NCBI GenBank assembly: GCA_037178625.1
Contig: CM074149.1
Span: 1,426,001 to 1,490,000, forward strand
Direction of reading: 5' to 3'
DNA from: Skeletonema tropicum
Taxonomy: Eukaryota; Bacillariophyta; Thalassiosirophyceae; Thalassiosirales; Thalassiosiraceae
Length of the DNA: 64,000 bases
The notes beneath the pieces are model-generated. The model was not told where the DNA came from and did not search any database. It saw only the letters and a program-made list of their open reading frames with translations. Each line of letters opens with the position of its first letter. Position 1 is the first letter of the stretch. Made by a program: the position numbers and the translations under genes. Below are positions 54,601-64,000 of this stretch, in pieces.

Positions 54601-57600
54601 GCAGTATATTTATTCATATAATAGTTCATACTGATCTGCTCCGAAACAGGATGGGTTTTTGTGGGCGTTGGGGGCTGCGTCGTTCGCGTATGCATGTTGC
54701 TTTGTCGCTAATGAAAGAGAGCACATATCCGTCCAAAATCTGTCCACACACAACAATCAGCATGTAATATGAACAACATCGGCAATGGCACATAGAGAAA
54801 ACTCTATTTCAGCCGGCTTGAGGCTCTGTGTCAGCAGAGAAGGTTGTGTAGTGTAATATGAATGTATACATTGCAAGCATTTCTGATGCACAAGTTTAGA
54901 AAAGAAGGTGCAAGCAGATGAGAAATTAGGTGGCCATGAAAGCCTCAATCCTGAACCAGAGAGTGCAAGCAGGTGTAGGAAGAGTAGGAATACTTAATGC
55001 ATTAGATTATTATTGCTGTTCTTGGCAGTACTTGCTCATTCGTCATCACTTATGTACTAGAGGCAGGAGAACGGCGGCATGCAGGATCTTCTAGCGTATT
55101 TAGTCTACATAGGAACTAGTATTTTTGAGTTGAATATTCAACTCAAAAAATTCAACTCAAAATTCAACTCGTCGCATGGGCGAAAAGCTCGAAATTAGTG
55201 CGTGAAAAGGTGCTTTTTGGACCTTCTTGAAAACATTTTGGACGAAATTCAATTCGTCTACAGGGAGAGCTACGTGGGATCCCAGTACGGTCAAGGCGTG
55301 CAACTCGAGTTGAATTTCGGGCTGAATACGCACTTTTTGCAAAAAGATGCAACTCAGAATTCAACTTATCGTGTAGTGAAATACTCTAAGCCCTTTCATC
55401 GTGACATCACCATCACCGAACACACAAGCAAGATGATGATGACGCTTCTGCGCCGACGAGAGGCAACAAACAAGTGGGAAGTGCTGGACGAATAATAAAA
55501 GATTATCTCCTCTCTCAAGTCTCTCCTACGGATCAAATTCTGAACACAGCACTCTCGTGTAACCACCGTATTTACTCAAATAATGCACAGACATCACTTT
55601 TTGTGTGCTGGCACCACAACTCTCACGTCGACTGCTGCTACACCCTAGACGATTGGCATGCAATCGAACCAAAATACACGGAGAACATGTGTAATGTTGC
55701 CGACAATATGGTGCTTTTTGAAACGCCGTCGATCTCGAATAAACACTCAACACGTGATGATGCTTTTTGACGTCGCTCGACATCAACCATATAAGATACG
55801 TTGGGTGAAGCTACCGTCTCTTCTCGCAGTATATTTATTCATATAATAGTTCATACTGATCTGCTCCGAAACAGGATGGGTTTTTGTGGGCGTTGGGGGC
55901 TGCGTCGTTCGCGTATGCATGTTGCTTTGTCGCTAATGAAAGAGAGCACATATCCGTCCAAAATCTGTCCACACACAACAATCAGCATGTAATATGAACA
56001 ACATCGGCAATGGCACATAGAGAAAACTCTATTTCAGCCGGCTTGAGGCTCTGTGTCAGCAGAGAAGGTTGTGTAGTGTAATATGAATGTATACATTGCA
56101 AGCATTTCTGATGCACAAGTTTAGAAAAGAAGGTGCAAGCAGATGAGAAATTAGGTGGCCATGAAAGCCTCAATCCTGAACCAGAGAGTGCAAGCAGGTG
56201 TAGGAAGAGTAGGAATACTTAATGCATTAGATTATTATTGCTGTTCTTGGCAGTACTTGCTCATTCGTCATCACTTATGTACTAGAGGCAGGAGAACGGC
56301 GGCATGCAGGATCTTCTAGCGTATTTAGTCTACATAGGAACTAGTATTTTTGAGTTGAATATTCAACTCAAAAAATTCAACTCAAAATTCAACTCGTCGC
56401 ATGGGCGAAAAGCTCGAAATTAGTGCGTGAAAAGGTGCTTTTTGGACCTTCTTGAAAACATTTTGGACGAAATTCAATTCGTCTACAGGGAGAGCTACGT
56501 GGGATCCCAGTACGGTCAAGGCGTGCAACTCGAGTTGAATTTCGGGCTGAATACGCACTTTTTGCAAAAAGATGCAACTCAGAATTCAACTTATCGTGTA
56601 GTGAAATACTCTAAGCCCTTTCATCGTGACATCACCATCACCGAACACACAAGCAAGATGATGATGACGCTTCTGCGCCGACGAGAGGCAACAAACAAGT
56701 GGGAAGTGCTGGACGAATAATAAAAGATTATCTCCTCTCTCAAGTCTCTCCTACGGATCAAATTCTGAACACAGCACTCTCGTGTAACCACCGTATTTAC
56801 TCAAATAATGCACAGACATCACTTTTTGTGTGCTGGCACCACAACTCTCACGTCGACTGCTGCTACACCCTAGACGATTGGCATGCAATCGAACCAAAAT
56901 ACACGGAGAACATGTGTAATGTTGCCGACAATATGGTGCTTTTTGAAACGCCGTCGATCTCGAATAAACACTCAACACGTGATGATGCTTTTTGACGTCG
57001 CTCGACATCAACCATATAAGATACGTTGGGTGAAGCTACCGTCTCTTCTCGCAGTATATTTATTCATATAATAGTTCATACTGATCTGCTCCGAAACAGG
57101 ATGGGTTTTTGTGGGCGTTGGGGGCTGCGTCGTTCGCGTATGCATGTTGCTTTGTCGCTAATGAAAGAGAGCACATATCCGTCCAAAATCTGTCCACACA
57201 CAACAATCAGCATGTAATATGAACAACATCGGCAATGGCACATAGAGAAAACTCTATTTCAGCCGGCTTGAGGCTCTGTGTCAGCAGAGAAGGTTGTGTA
57301 GTGTAATATGAATGTATACATTGCAAGCATTTCTGATGCACAAGTTTAGAAAAGAAGGTGCAAGCAGATGAGAAATTAGGTGGCCATGAAAGCCTCAATC
57401 CTGAACCAGAGAGTGCAAGCAGGTGTAGGAAGAGTAGGAATACTTAATGCATTAGATTATTATTGCTGTTCTTGGCAGTACTTGCTCATTCGTCATCACT
57501 TATGTACTAGAGGCAGGAGAACGGCGGCATGCATGCAGGATCTTCTAGCGTATTTAGTCTACATAGGAACTAGTATTTTTGAGTTGAATATTCAACTCAA

Positions 57601-59190
57601 AAAATTCAACTCAAAATTCAACTCGTCGCATGGCGCATGGGCGAAAAGCTCGAAATTAGTGCGTGAAAAGGTGCTTTTTGGACCTTCTTGAAAACATTTT
57701 GGACGAAATTCAATTCGTCTACAGGGAGAGCTACGTGGGATCCCAGTACGGTCAAGGCGTGCAACTCGAGTTGAATTTCGGGCTGAATACGCACTTTTTG
57801 CAAAAAGATGCAACTCAGAATTCAACTTATCGTGTAGTGAAATACTCTAAGCCCTTTCATCGTGACATCACCATCACCGAACACACAAGCAAGATGATGA
57901 TGACGCTTCTGCGCCGACGAGAGGCAACAAACAAGTGGGAAGTGCTGGACGAATAATAAAAGATTATCTCCTCTCTCAAGTCTCTCCTACGGATCAAATT
58001 CTGAACACAGCACTCTCGTGTAACCACCGTATTTACTCAAATAATGCACAGACATCACTTTTTGTGTGCTGGCACCACAACTCTCACGTCGACTGCTGCT
58101 ACACCCTAGACGATTGGCATGCAATCGAACCAAAATACACGGAGAACATGTGTAATGTTGCCGACAATATGGTGCTTTTTGAAACGCCGTCGATCTCGAA
58201 TAAACACTCAACACGTGATGATGCTTTTTGACGTCGCTCGACATCAACCATATAAGATACGTTGGGTGAAGCTACCGTCTCTTCTCGCAGTATATTTATT
58301 CATATAATAGTTCATACTGATCTGCTCCGAAACAGGATGGGTTTTTGTGGGCGTTGGGGGCTGCGTCGTTCGCGTATGCATGTTGCTTTGTCGCTAATGA
58401 AAGAGAGCACATATCCGTCCAAAATCTGTCCACACACAACAATCAGCATGTAATATGAACAACATCGGCAATGGCACATAGAGAAAACTCTATTTCAGCC
58501 GGCTTGAGGCTCTGTGTCAGCAGAGAAGGTTGTGTAGTGTAATATGAATGTATACATTGCAAGCATTTCTGATGCACAAGTTTAGAAAAGAAGGTGCAAG
58601 CAGATGAGAAATTAGGTGGCCATGAAAGCCTCAATCCTGAACCAGAGAGTGCAAGCAGGTGTAGGAAGAGTAGGAATACTTAATGCATTAGATTATTATT
58701 GCTGTTCTTGGCAGTACTTGCTCATTCGTCATCACTTATGTACTAGAGGCAGGAGAACGGCGGCATGCAGGATCTTCTAGCGTATTTAGTCTACATAGGA
58801 ACTAGTATTTTTGAGTTGAATATTCAACTCAAAAAATTCAACTCAAAATTCAACTCGTCGCATGGGCGAAAAGCTCGAAATTAGTGCGTGAAAAGGTGCT
58901 TTTTGGACCTTCTTGAAAACATTTTGGACGAAATTCAATTCGTCTACAGGGAGAGCTACGTGGGATCCCAGTACGGTCAAGGCGTGCAACTCGAGTTGAA
59001 TTTCGGGCTGAATACGCACTTTTTGCAAAAAGATGCAACTCAGAATTCAACTTATCGTGTAGTGAAATACTCTAAGCCCTTTCATCGTGACATCACCATC
59101 ACCGAACACACAAGCAAGATGATGATGACGCTTCTGCGCCGACGAGAGGCAACAAACAAGTGGGAAGTGCTGGACGAATAATAAAAGATT
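51647..59190 (+). repeat. Tandem satellite array, six complete 1.225-kb units
   Basis: Units start at 51647, 52872, 54103, 55328, 56553 and 57789, with a seventh from 59014 cut at 59190; the remnant 61377-61467 supplies that unit's end. Unit lengths are 1225, 1231, 1225, 1225, 1236 and 1225. The 6- and 11-base excesses come from small duplications (AT and CATG in unit 2; CATG plus CGCATGG in unit 5). Otherwise the units appear almost identical. Each has an 18-bp palindrome, GAGTTGAATATTCAACTC, the 12-bp palindrome CAACTCGAGTTG and several further TTCAACT words within about 250 bases. Overlapping frames of 97 and 98 codons repeat in every unit, but comparison with the diverged monomer at 17160 gives no sign of coding constraint. 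Confidence 0.92.
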
Positions 59191-59197
59191 ACACATC

Positions 59198-60892
59198 GTG
59201 TCATGTGTTTCTTTGATGAGATTGAAAAGCTCTATTCCAAAAGAGAGGCACGCCCAAACTTACGGCCTTGAACTAAAAATCCTCAGAATTCTCAGAACCG
59301 ACCCATCCATCATTATTGCCATGGCTGACAAAGGCCTTGGACCGGTAGCCGTCGAAATCCACCGGTACATCGCTGATGCTCTCGCACACCTGGAGGATGA
59401 CACCAACTATGATATCATCACACGTGAGGAAGCCGCCGCTATGACTGCTCAAATTGTCAGAGACATTGATCCCTGGGTGGAGCAATTCCAACCAATGACC
59501 ATATCTGAACGCAGGAGAGGGGTTAGACGTCCAAACGCAGGGGCTCTATTGGATAAAGAGGTAACATACATCAAGGAAATGACGCATAAGGCGCACGCTA
59601 CTTCACCGAATGCGTACTTCTATCTTCTCTACAAACTCCACAAGGACCCCATCAAGACGAGACCCGTATGTTCCACATGCGGCTCCATTGCTGAGGCCCT
59701 TGGAAAGTATATCGATGCATGTTTGAGACCTATAGCACAAGCACAGAGTAGCTTTTTCAGGGATTCCAACGTCCTCAAACGACGCTTGGATGAAGTCCGA
59801 CTGCCCCCCAACGCACGGTTGTTCACCACCGATGCTACTGCTATGTATACAAACATGTGCAGCAAGGCCGTCCTAGAAGTTCTATCCGAGTACCTACGAA
59901 GACCATCGACAATGGACAGATTTGATTACAATGCTGACTGCCTAATCGAGGCAATCGGTATTGTGCTCAGATCCAACATCATCAAGTTCGGTGACATCTT
60001 TGCAGTACAAAAGAAAAAGAAAGGTGTCGCAATGGGCATCTGCCCAGCTCCAAGCTTAGCGATCATCTTTTTTGCCATTCACGAAGACTTCCTGACGAAG
60101 ACTTCCTGATGAACAAGTGGAAAGGATCTATCATTTTCTGGTTGAGATTCATCGATGATGTGCTTGGAATATGGATTCCACATCCCGACTATATCACCGA
60201 TGATCAAAACTGGAGAAACTTCCAAGAGGATATGAATAAATTTCATGGACTCCCGTGGGAATTCGTCCCTCGGTCGTCTCAAGTTGAATTCATGGATCTC
60301 GTTGTAAGGATAGAAGGAGATAGGCTATTGACGGATCTCTACGAAAAGCCAATGGCTTTGTATCTCTACATCCCTCCCCATTCTGCCCATGCCCCGGGTG
60401 GAATCAATGGACTTATCACAGGACAAATGCTACGCATTCTTACTTTGTGCTCTGACCCGGATAGAATCAAGACTCATACTCTGAACTTTCTCCACCGCCT
60501 TGAAGACCGTGGCTATAACAGGACGGACATCGTCCCCCTCATCAAGAAGGCAGCCAAGAAACGCAAGGAAATACCTTCAACGTAGCGACGAAGAGCGACA
60601 AGAAATCATCCAGAACCGAAATGACTCACTGTCACGGTGTGTTCGGCTACACAGAGTCTTTCACCCTGATGATCCGTCTGCCTCTACAATCCAGAAACTG
60701 TTCAAGGAGACCATCCTGGAACCCGCTGGAAAGCCACTGTTGAATGAACTGGAGAACCTTGACCAATCCAAGATCCCTATTGACCGCTTGATGATCTGCA
60801 ACCATCGGGCTCCAAATCTTGGAAACTTTTTATCGTATCGAGACATCGGAAAGAGACCGGGGGTGAACGTATCGAGCTACTTGAAAAAGTAA
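59198..60892 (+). pseudogene. Penelope-like reverse transcriptase
   Basis: Segments in order: IIIAMADKGLGPVAVEIHRY, YFYLLYKLHKDPIKTRPV, FTTDATAMYTNM (catalytic Asp region), KKKGVAMGICPAPSLAI, RFIDDVLGIW (the second catalytic DD at 60154-60159), FMDLVVRIEGDRLLTDLYEK, and a thumb/C-terminus ending RAPNLGNFLSYRD...VSSYLKK. This order matches Penelope-like RTs, which synthesise cDNA from element RNA. The start is missing: the frame is open from the insertion boundary, with no credible ATG. Two frame breaks are visible: a 14-bp perfect tandem duplication (60082-60095 = 60096-60109) and a shift near 60568. With these, no full-length protein can be made. Confidence 0.85.
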
Positions 60893-61223
60893 TGACCTAC
60901 CTAGATCAGGCCGATGCAAGTAACCCCTTTTTATTTCCACTCCAACGCGAAGAAGACAGCTGCGCTGCCTTCCTTTTCGCGTTGGAGTGGAAATACTATC
61001 TTTCTGATAATGATGACGATGGCATCCGAATCGAATCTACCAGTACCTGTCACATCCAATCACAGATGCGACAAATGATCTACAAAGATCAATTTGGAAG
61101 CCGTTGGGAAAGACTGACCCAACTGAAATAAACAACCGAGGTGTGAGGCTAAGATTGCTCGAATGCAAGTGCGTAAGTCGTTTACACGTCGCACATCGCA
61201 ATTCGCCACAGCCCCGCCTTCAG

Positions 61224-61288
61224 CGCTGATCTCCTGATGAGTCTGTACAGGACGAAAGCTTCGATCCCACAAGCTTGAGCTCTCAGCG
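61224..61288 (+). ncRNA. Hammerhead ribozyme motif (type I layout)
   Basis: The conserved core is present in order: CTGATGA (61234-61240), stem II GTC-tgtacag-GAC (61241-61253), GAAA (61254-61257), stem III GCTT/AAGC (61258-61261 with 61271-61274) with a 9-base loop, then TT (61275-61276). A15.1 pairs with U16.1 and H17 is U, so the expected self-cleavage is after 61276. Stem I is CTC/GAG next to the core, then a small internal loop (T versus CTC), then CGCTGA/TCAGCG. Short stem III is typical of hammerheads in Penelope-like elements, and this one lies about 330 bases downstream of such an RT on the same strand. Activity is inferred, not shown. Confidence 0.85.
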
Positions 61289-61488
61289 AATTGCATTGAA
61301 TTCGAGTTTTATAGTTAGATCTTGTCCCATTATAACGGTATAAGATTAAGTATTTTCACCCCTACATTTATTAAACGGACGAAATTCAATTCGTCTACAG
61401 GGAGAGCTACGTGGGATCCCAGTACGGTCAAGGCGTGCAACTCGAGTTGAATTTCGGGCTGAATACTGGACATCGAATCAAAGCCGCC

Positions 61489-62509
61489 CGAAGGTTGAGA
61501 GAGAGTGTGTGTGGCGGCAGAGTGAGTCGAATGTGTAGAATGTGTTATGTATATATCACCGTGGCCCGAGCTTGGATTGAAAGTGTATGTTTGTAGAGGA
61601 TAGTGGCAAATGTTTTAGAAATGAACTATGAATATGAAAAAAAGCAGTGCGATATAATATGGATATGGCCATGGCGAACTAATAGTATCCTCGTTATTGT
61701 TACTGAAGTCTGAAGACATTCAGCTCCGTGCACATCTAAATCTACTACAAACATCTCTAGAGATATGTACACAGGTGCTCTGCATTATGTGAATCGAACT
61801 GATGAAATAATTCACTGAATCTGTCAGTGCACCTTAATAATAGCTTTTTCTCTGATGACTTGTCTCCAAGAAAGTAAATACTGCTGTCTTTTCTCTGTCG
61901 TAACGACACATTTTTCATGTACATGCGTAGGAACTGATACAAAAAAGCGCGGCCTTTCTGTCAATTTGCTCATGAACTTATCCAACATGCTCGGCTATCG
62001 TATCCAATACAACGGGGCAAGATGTCGCAGTAGTTTGCCACTTGATGAATATGTTTCGATAAATGCCGATAGATGTAAGGTAGACGACAGAGCCGAGAGC
62101 GATGAGGTGGAGGACGAACTTTGTGTTCAGGCCGACGCGCTACAAATCAACATGCAAGTCATCACGATGTAGCCGACGAAGACGAAGACACACGTGAGAA
62201 CGGAATCATCAATTCTGGATCGTCGTTCGGAGAGTGAGCAAATCAAAGTGAAAGGAAGCTATTATGCCTAGGTACTTCGCTACTGAGACAATCTTATCCA
62301 ATCATCGTTGATTGTCAGAGCAGACAAATATTGATGAATAATGAGTTCTCTCAAGAAAGTTCGACGTCGGTTTCGCTATCATTAACGCCCAACAGGCTTT
62401 CAATCGTTGAATTCGTTTCATTACGCCCAACAGGATTATTATCGACATAACAAATGAACGGCTGCTTGCACTCAATCACATAGTAATACTCATCAGCACA
62501 TCCACTATC
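61489..62509 (-). repeat. Inverted module flank: secreted-protein 3' region plus R1 (copy 6)
   Basis: 61489-61870 is the reverse complement of about 31030-31410, and 61965-62437 is an inverted R1. Between them the MITE present in the other two copies is absent (gaaagTAaatac at 61870-61882). R1 ends about 70 bases before the membrane-protein start at 62510, as in the other modules, so R1 may form part of that gene's upstream region. Confidence 0.88.
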
Positions 62510-63313
62510 ATGACAATGACAAACAGCAACATCAACAACCGCCCTATTGGCGACAAAGCCTATGAGGAGGCTGGCGTAGGCGTAGAGATTATCCCAATCG
62601 ACGCCGCTGAACCCATCGATGAGGCTGAGGCTGAGGAGACTGGGGAGAGCATCGATGCCACCACCGCCGCCATTCCTTTCAACAGCAAAAGACTCATCAT
62701 CTTGTGGGGACTGGTTATCGCTGCAGCAGGAGCAGTTTCGTATGTCGCTGGTAGCTCTTCAGCGAGCAGCAGCAGCAAGATGGCTAATATCAATCAGATT
62801 CAGCAGCATCCAAATGCAATCAAGAAGGGTGGCTTCAAATTCGATTACGTCGGTCAAGGATTTTGTCTCGACGACAACCCCAATGATTATGGTAGTGATA
62901 CAGTACCTCATGGGAATGTTTATCCTTATGTTTTGTATTATAACACAGTTGATGCCAAGGCATGTGCAGAAATCTGCGCAGAATGACCCGGCAAAGGGCA
63001 AGAAGGGCTAGTGCTCCGTGGCTTTCAAATTGCCATCTGGACAGTCGATCACGTCAACACTGAGTGTTATTGCCAAGTTGATAAGAGCAGCATCGGCAGC
63101 GAATCCTTAGACAACTTTGATGTGTGTAACGCTCCAATTTGGTTCTATGACTCCGCCCGTGTTGGTACTGGCGAGATTGCGAACGTCGACTATAACCCAC
63201 GTCAGGAGTGCTGGAAGGTTTCTTCGAAGAGTTCAAAGGCCAAGTCGTCAAAGAGCTCTTCAAGTCCTTCGTCGAAAGGGTCTAAGAGCAGCTCAACTCC
63301 TCAACGATACTAA
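62510..63313 (+). CDS. Single-pass membrane protein, copy 3, with an in-frame TGA at a conserved Cys
   Basis: Third paralogue of the 275/277-aa membrane protein. Acidic N-terminus, the same transmembrane helix (RLIILWGLVIAA) and ectodomain are present. Codon 159, TGA at 62984-62986, stands where the paralogues have TGT for the eighth cysteine (CAE-C-PGEGQ). After it the same frame runs to 63313 with GLVLRGFQIA, ECYCQVDKSS, DVCNAP, RQECWKVSS and the SSKSSKAKSSK tail. The copy is clearly diverged from the other two, yet all indels are multiples of three and the other seven cysteines are kept, which suggests selection after duplication. The likeliest reading is a single nonsense mutation. Selenocysteine at this TGA is possible in principle, since diatoms use it, but there is no evidence of a SECIS element here. 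The truncated product would be 158 aa. Confidence 0.7.
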
Positions 63314-64000
63314 AGAAACTTGGACTTCCTGAGTGAATGTTATGTTATATGTGTGATACGATAGTAGACAGATGACGAAGTCAAAGTTGAAATGAGAAAG
63401 AGATTGCTTCTCCTCATCTGAATCGGAATGATATGCTGGTGAAGGATATACTAAATATTTATATGTATTGTTATCTTTGATGATGAATGCTTTGATTCGC
63501 TCTTCTTGCGTCGTGTACATCTATGATACATTGTGTGATGCCAACGTTCACATCAACTCAAGAAGTGACACGATGATAGATGGGGACCAGGCAAGCTCTG
63601 GCTCATCGTACATATCTGTGGCTTGTCTATTCCGCCTTCTGTTACACTAACATTAGTATGTGCTACACAAGGTTGTCCACAGACAAATGCAAGAAAGTTC
63701 GACGTCATTTTTTGATTTGTCATCCTCACATTCATTTTATGGTAGCTAGCGACTTGCTAGCATTTTTTGAATCACAGAGAAGATCCGACCTCCGACAGTC
63801 AAGCTGTTCATTCTCGGCAACTATCGTAAAGTGGTCGATTCAACCAATTCAACTTGCAGAGCTCTTCTGGAAGACCTATTGGAGCGAGCCGATCACTGTG
63901 CTAGGTTGGAGTGACTCATTTTGCTGCGTAATACTCCGTCTATAAAGGGCAATGCAATATAGAGATCGCTTTTCACACGTCGGCGATGCATTTGGTTCAT
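63314..64000. other. 3' flank, no supported gene
   Basis: The first roughly 150 bases are the diverged 3' flank of the membrane-protein gene (compare the complement of 25260-25415). Beyond about 63470 the sequence is unique in this window. A 121-codon plus frame at 63580-63945 lacks an ATG start and shows no recognisable features. Confidence 0.4.

Larger units (their letters stand above)
59191..61376 (+). mobile_element. Penelope-like retroelement, 5'-truncated
   Basis: Inserted in, and replacing most of, the seventh satellite unit: the array stops at ...ataataaaagatt and resumes with ggacgaaattcaattcg. It carries a broken reverse transcriptase gene and, downstream, a hammerhead ribozyme motif, the combination known from Penelope-like elements. 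A 20-bp perfect inverted repeat (60932-60951 and 60976-60995) forms a further strong hairpin after the coding region. No GIY-YIG endonuclease was found, so it is truncated or of an endonuclease-less type. Confidence 0.75.
51342..61488. mobile_element. 10.1-kb composite segment bounded by 27-bp perfect inverted repeats
   Basis: The left end 51342-51368 (GGCGGCTTTGATTCGATGTC + CAGTATT) is the exact inverse of 61462-61488. The uninterrupted counterpart at 31.40 kb (complement) shows that this DNA was inserted into the secreted-protein 3' flank of the inverted module. Contents in order: MITE-like R3, six satellite units and part of a seventh, the Penelope-like retroelement, and a satellite remnant. 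A possible target duplication is AGGGTTG/AGGTTG beside the ends, but about nine extra bases on the left make it tentative. A degraded pair of the same ends brackets 13145-14175. Confidence 0.65.

Noticed and set aside
52746..59181. Repeated 97- and 98-codon frames in each satellite unit as a tandem gene family
   Set aside because: The frames owe their repetition to the array. Compared with the diverged monomer at 17160, changes are spread over all codon positions and mostly alter residues, and the frames overlap others on both strands.
63580..63945. 121-codon gene at the right edge
   Set aside because: No ATG start, no recognisable motif, unremarkable codon pattern and no splice partner within the window.

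Overview
The window reads as nuclear DNA of a diatom, most likely a centric one. The evidence is short GT-AG introns (about 75-420 bases), a bZIP-PAS regulator of the stramenopile type, a RAP-domain fragment, BspA-like (DUF285) repeats, Ser/Pro/Glu-rich secreted proteins with Lys-x-x-Lys clusters, CoDi-like copia debris and poly-Gln/poly-His low-complexity proteins. No bacterial operons, rRNA genes, CRISPR arrays or convincing tRNA genes were seen. The species cannot be named from sequence alone.

Layout. 0-3.1 kb: a local duplication carrying two copies of a 148-aa diatom gene. 3.1-5.9 kb: two terminal-inverted-repeat (TIR) elements. 6.7-11.4 kb: a two-exon bZIP-PAS gene (minus). 11.4-18.7 kb: gene-poor DNA with dispersed repeats, a foldback element, fossils of two neighbouring genes and one lone copy of a 1.2-kb satellite. 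18.8-19.8 kb: an unrecognised 337-aa gene with an internal duplication.

20.2-36 kb: a tandemly repeated module, [repeat R1 - Ser/Pro/Lys secreted protein - R1 - single-pass Cys-rich membrane protein], present twice and then decaying. It is broken at one R1 by a 3.66-kb insertion that carries a multi-exon gene and the C-terminal part of a Pif1-like helicase. 36.4-40.3 kb: a three-exon gene for a His/Gln-rich protein with a C-terminal Cys zinc-binding domain. 43-49 kb: a retroelement graveyard (copia integrase, a reverse transcriptase with an upstream J-domain, a broken RAP gene).

49.4-63.3 kb: an inverted third copy of the module. Its secreted-protein member carries DUF285 repeats. The copy is split by a 10.1-kb segment bounded by 27-bp perfect inverted repeats, which holds a MITE-like element, six full 1.225-kb satellite units and a Penelope-like reverse transcriptase followed by a hammerhead ribozyme motif. 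The module's membrane-protein gene here has a single in-frame TGA where its paralogues encode cysteine.

Functional theme. The intact genes are two putative regulators (bZIP-PAS and the Cys-domain protein) and a family of secreted or membrane surface proteins that has grown by segmental duplication. Seven lysines spaced every three residues in the secreted members resemble the pentalysine clusters of silaffins. A cell-wall role is therefore a testable inference, not a demonstrated one.
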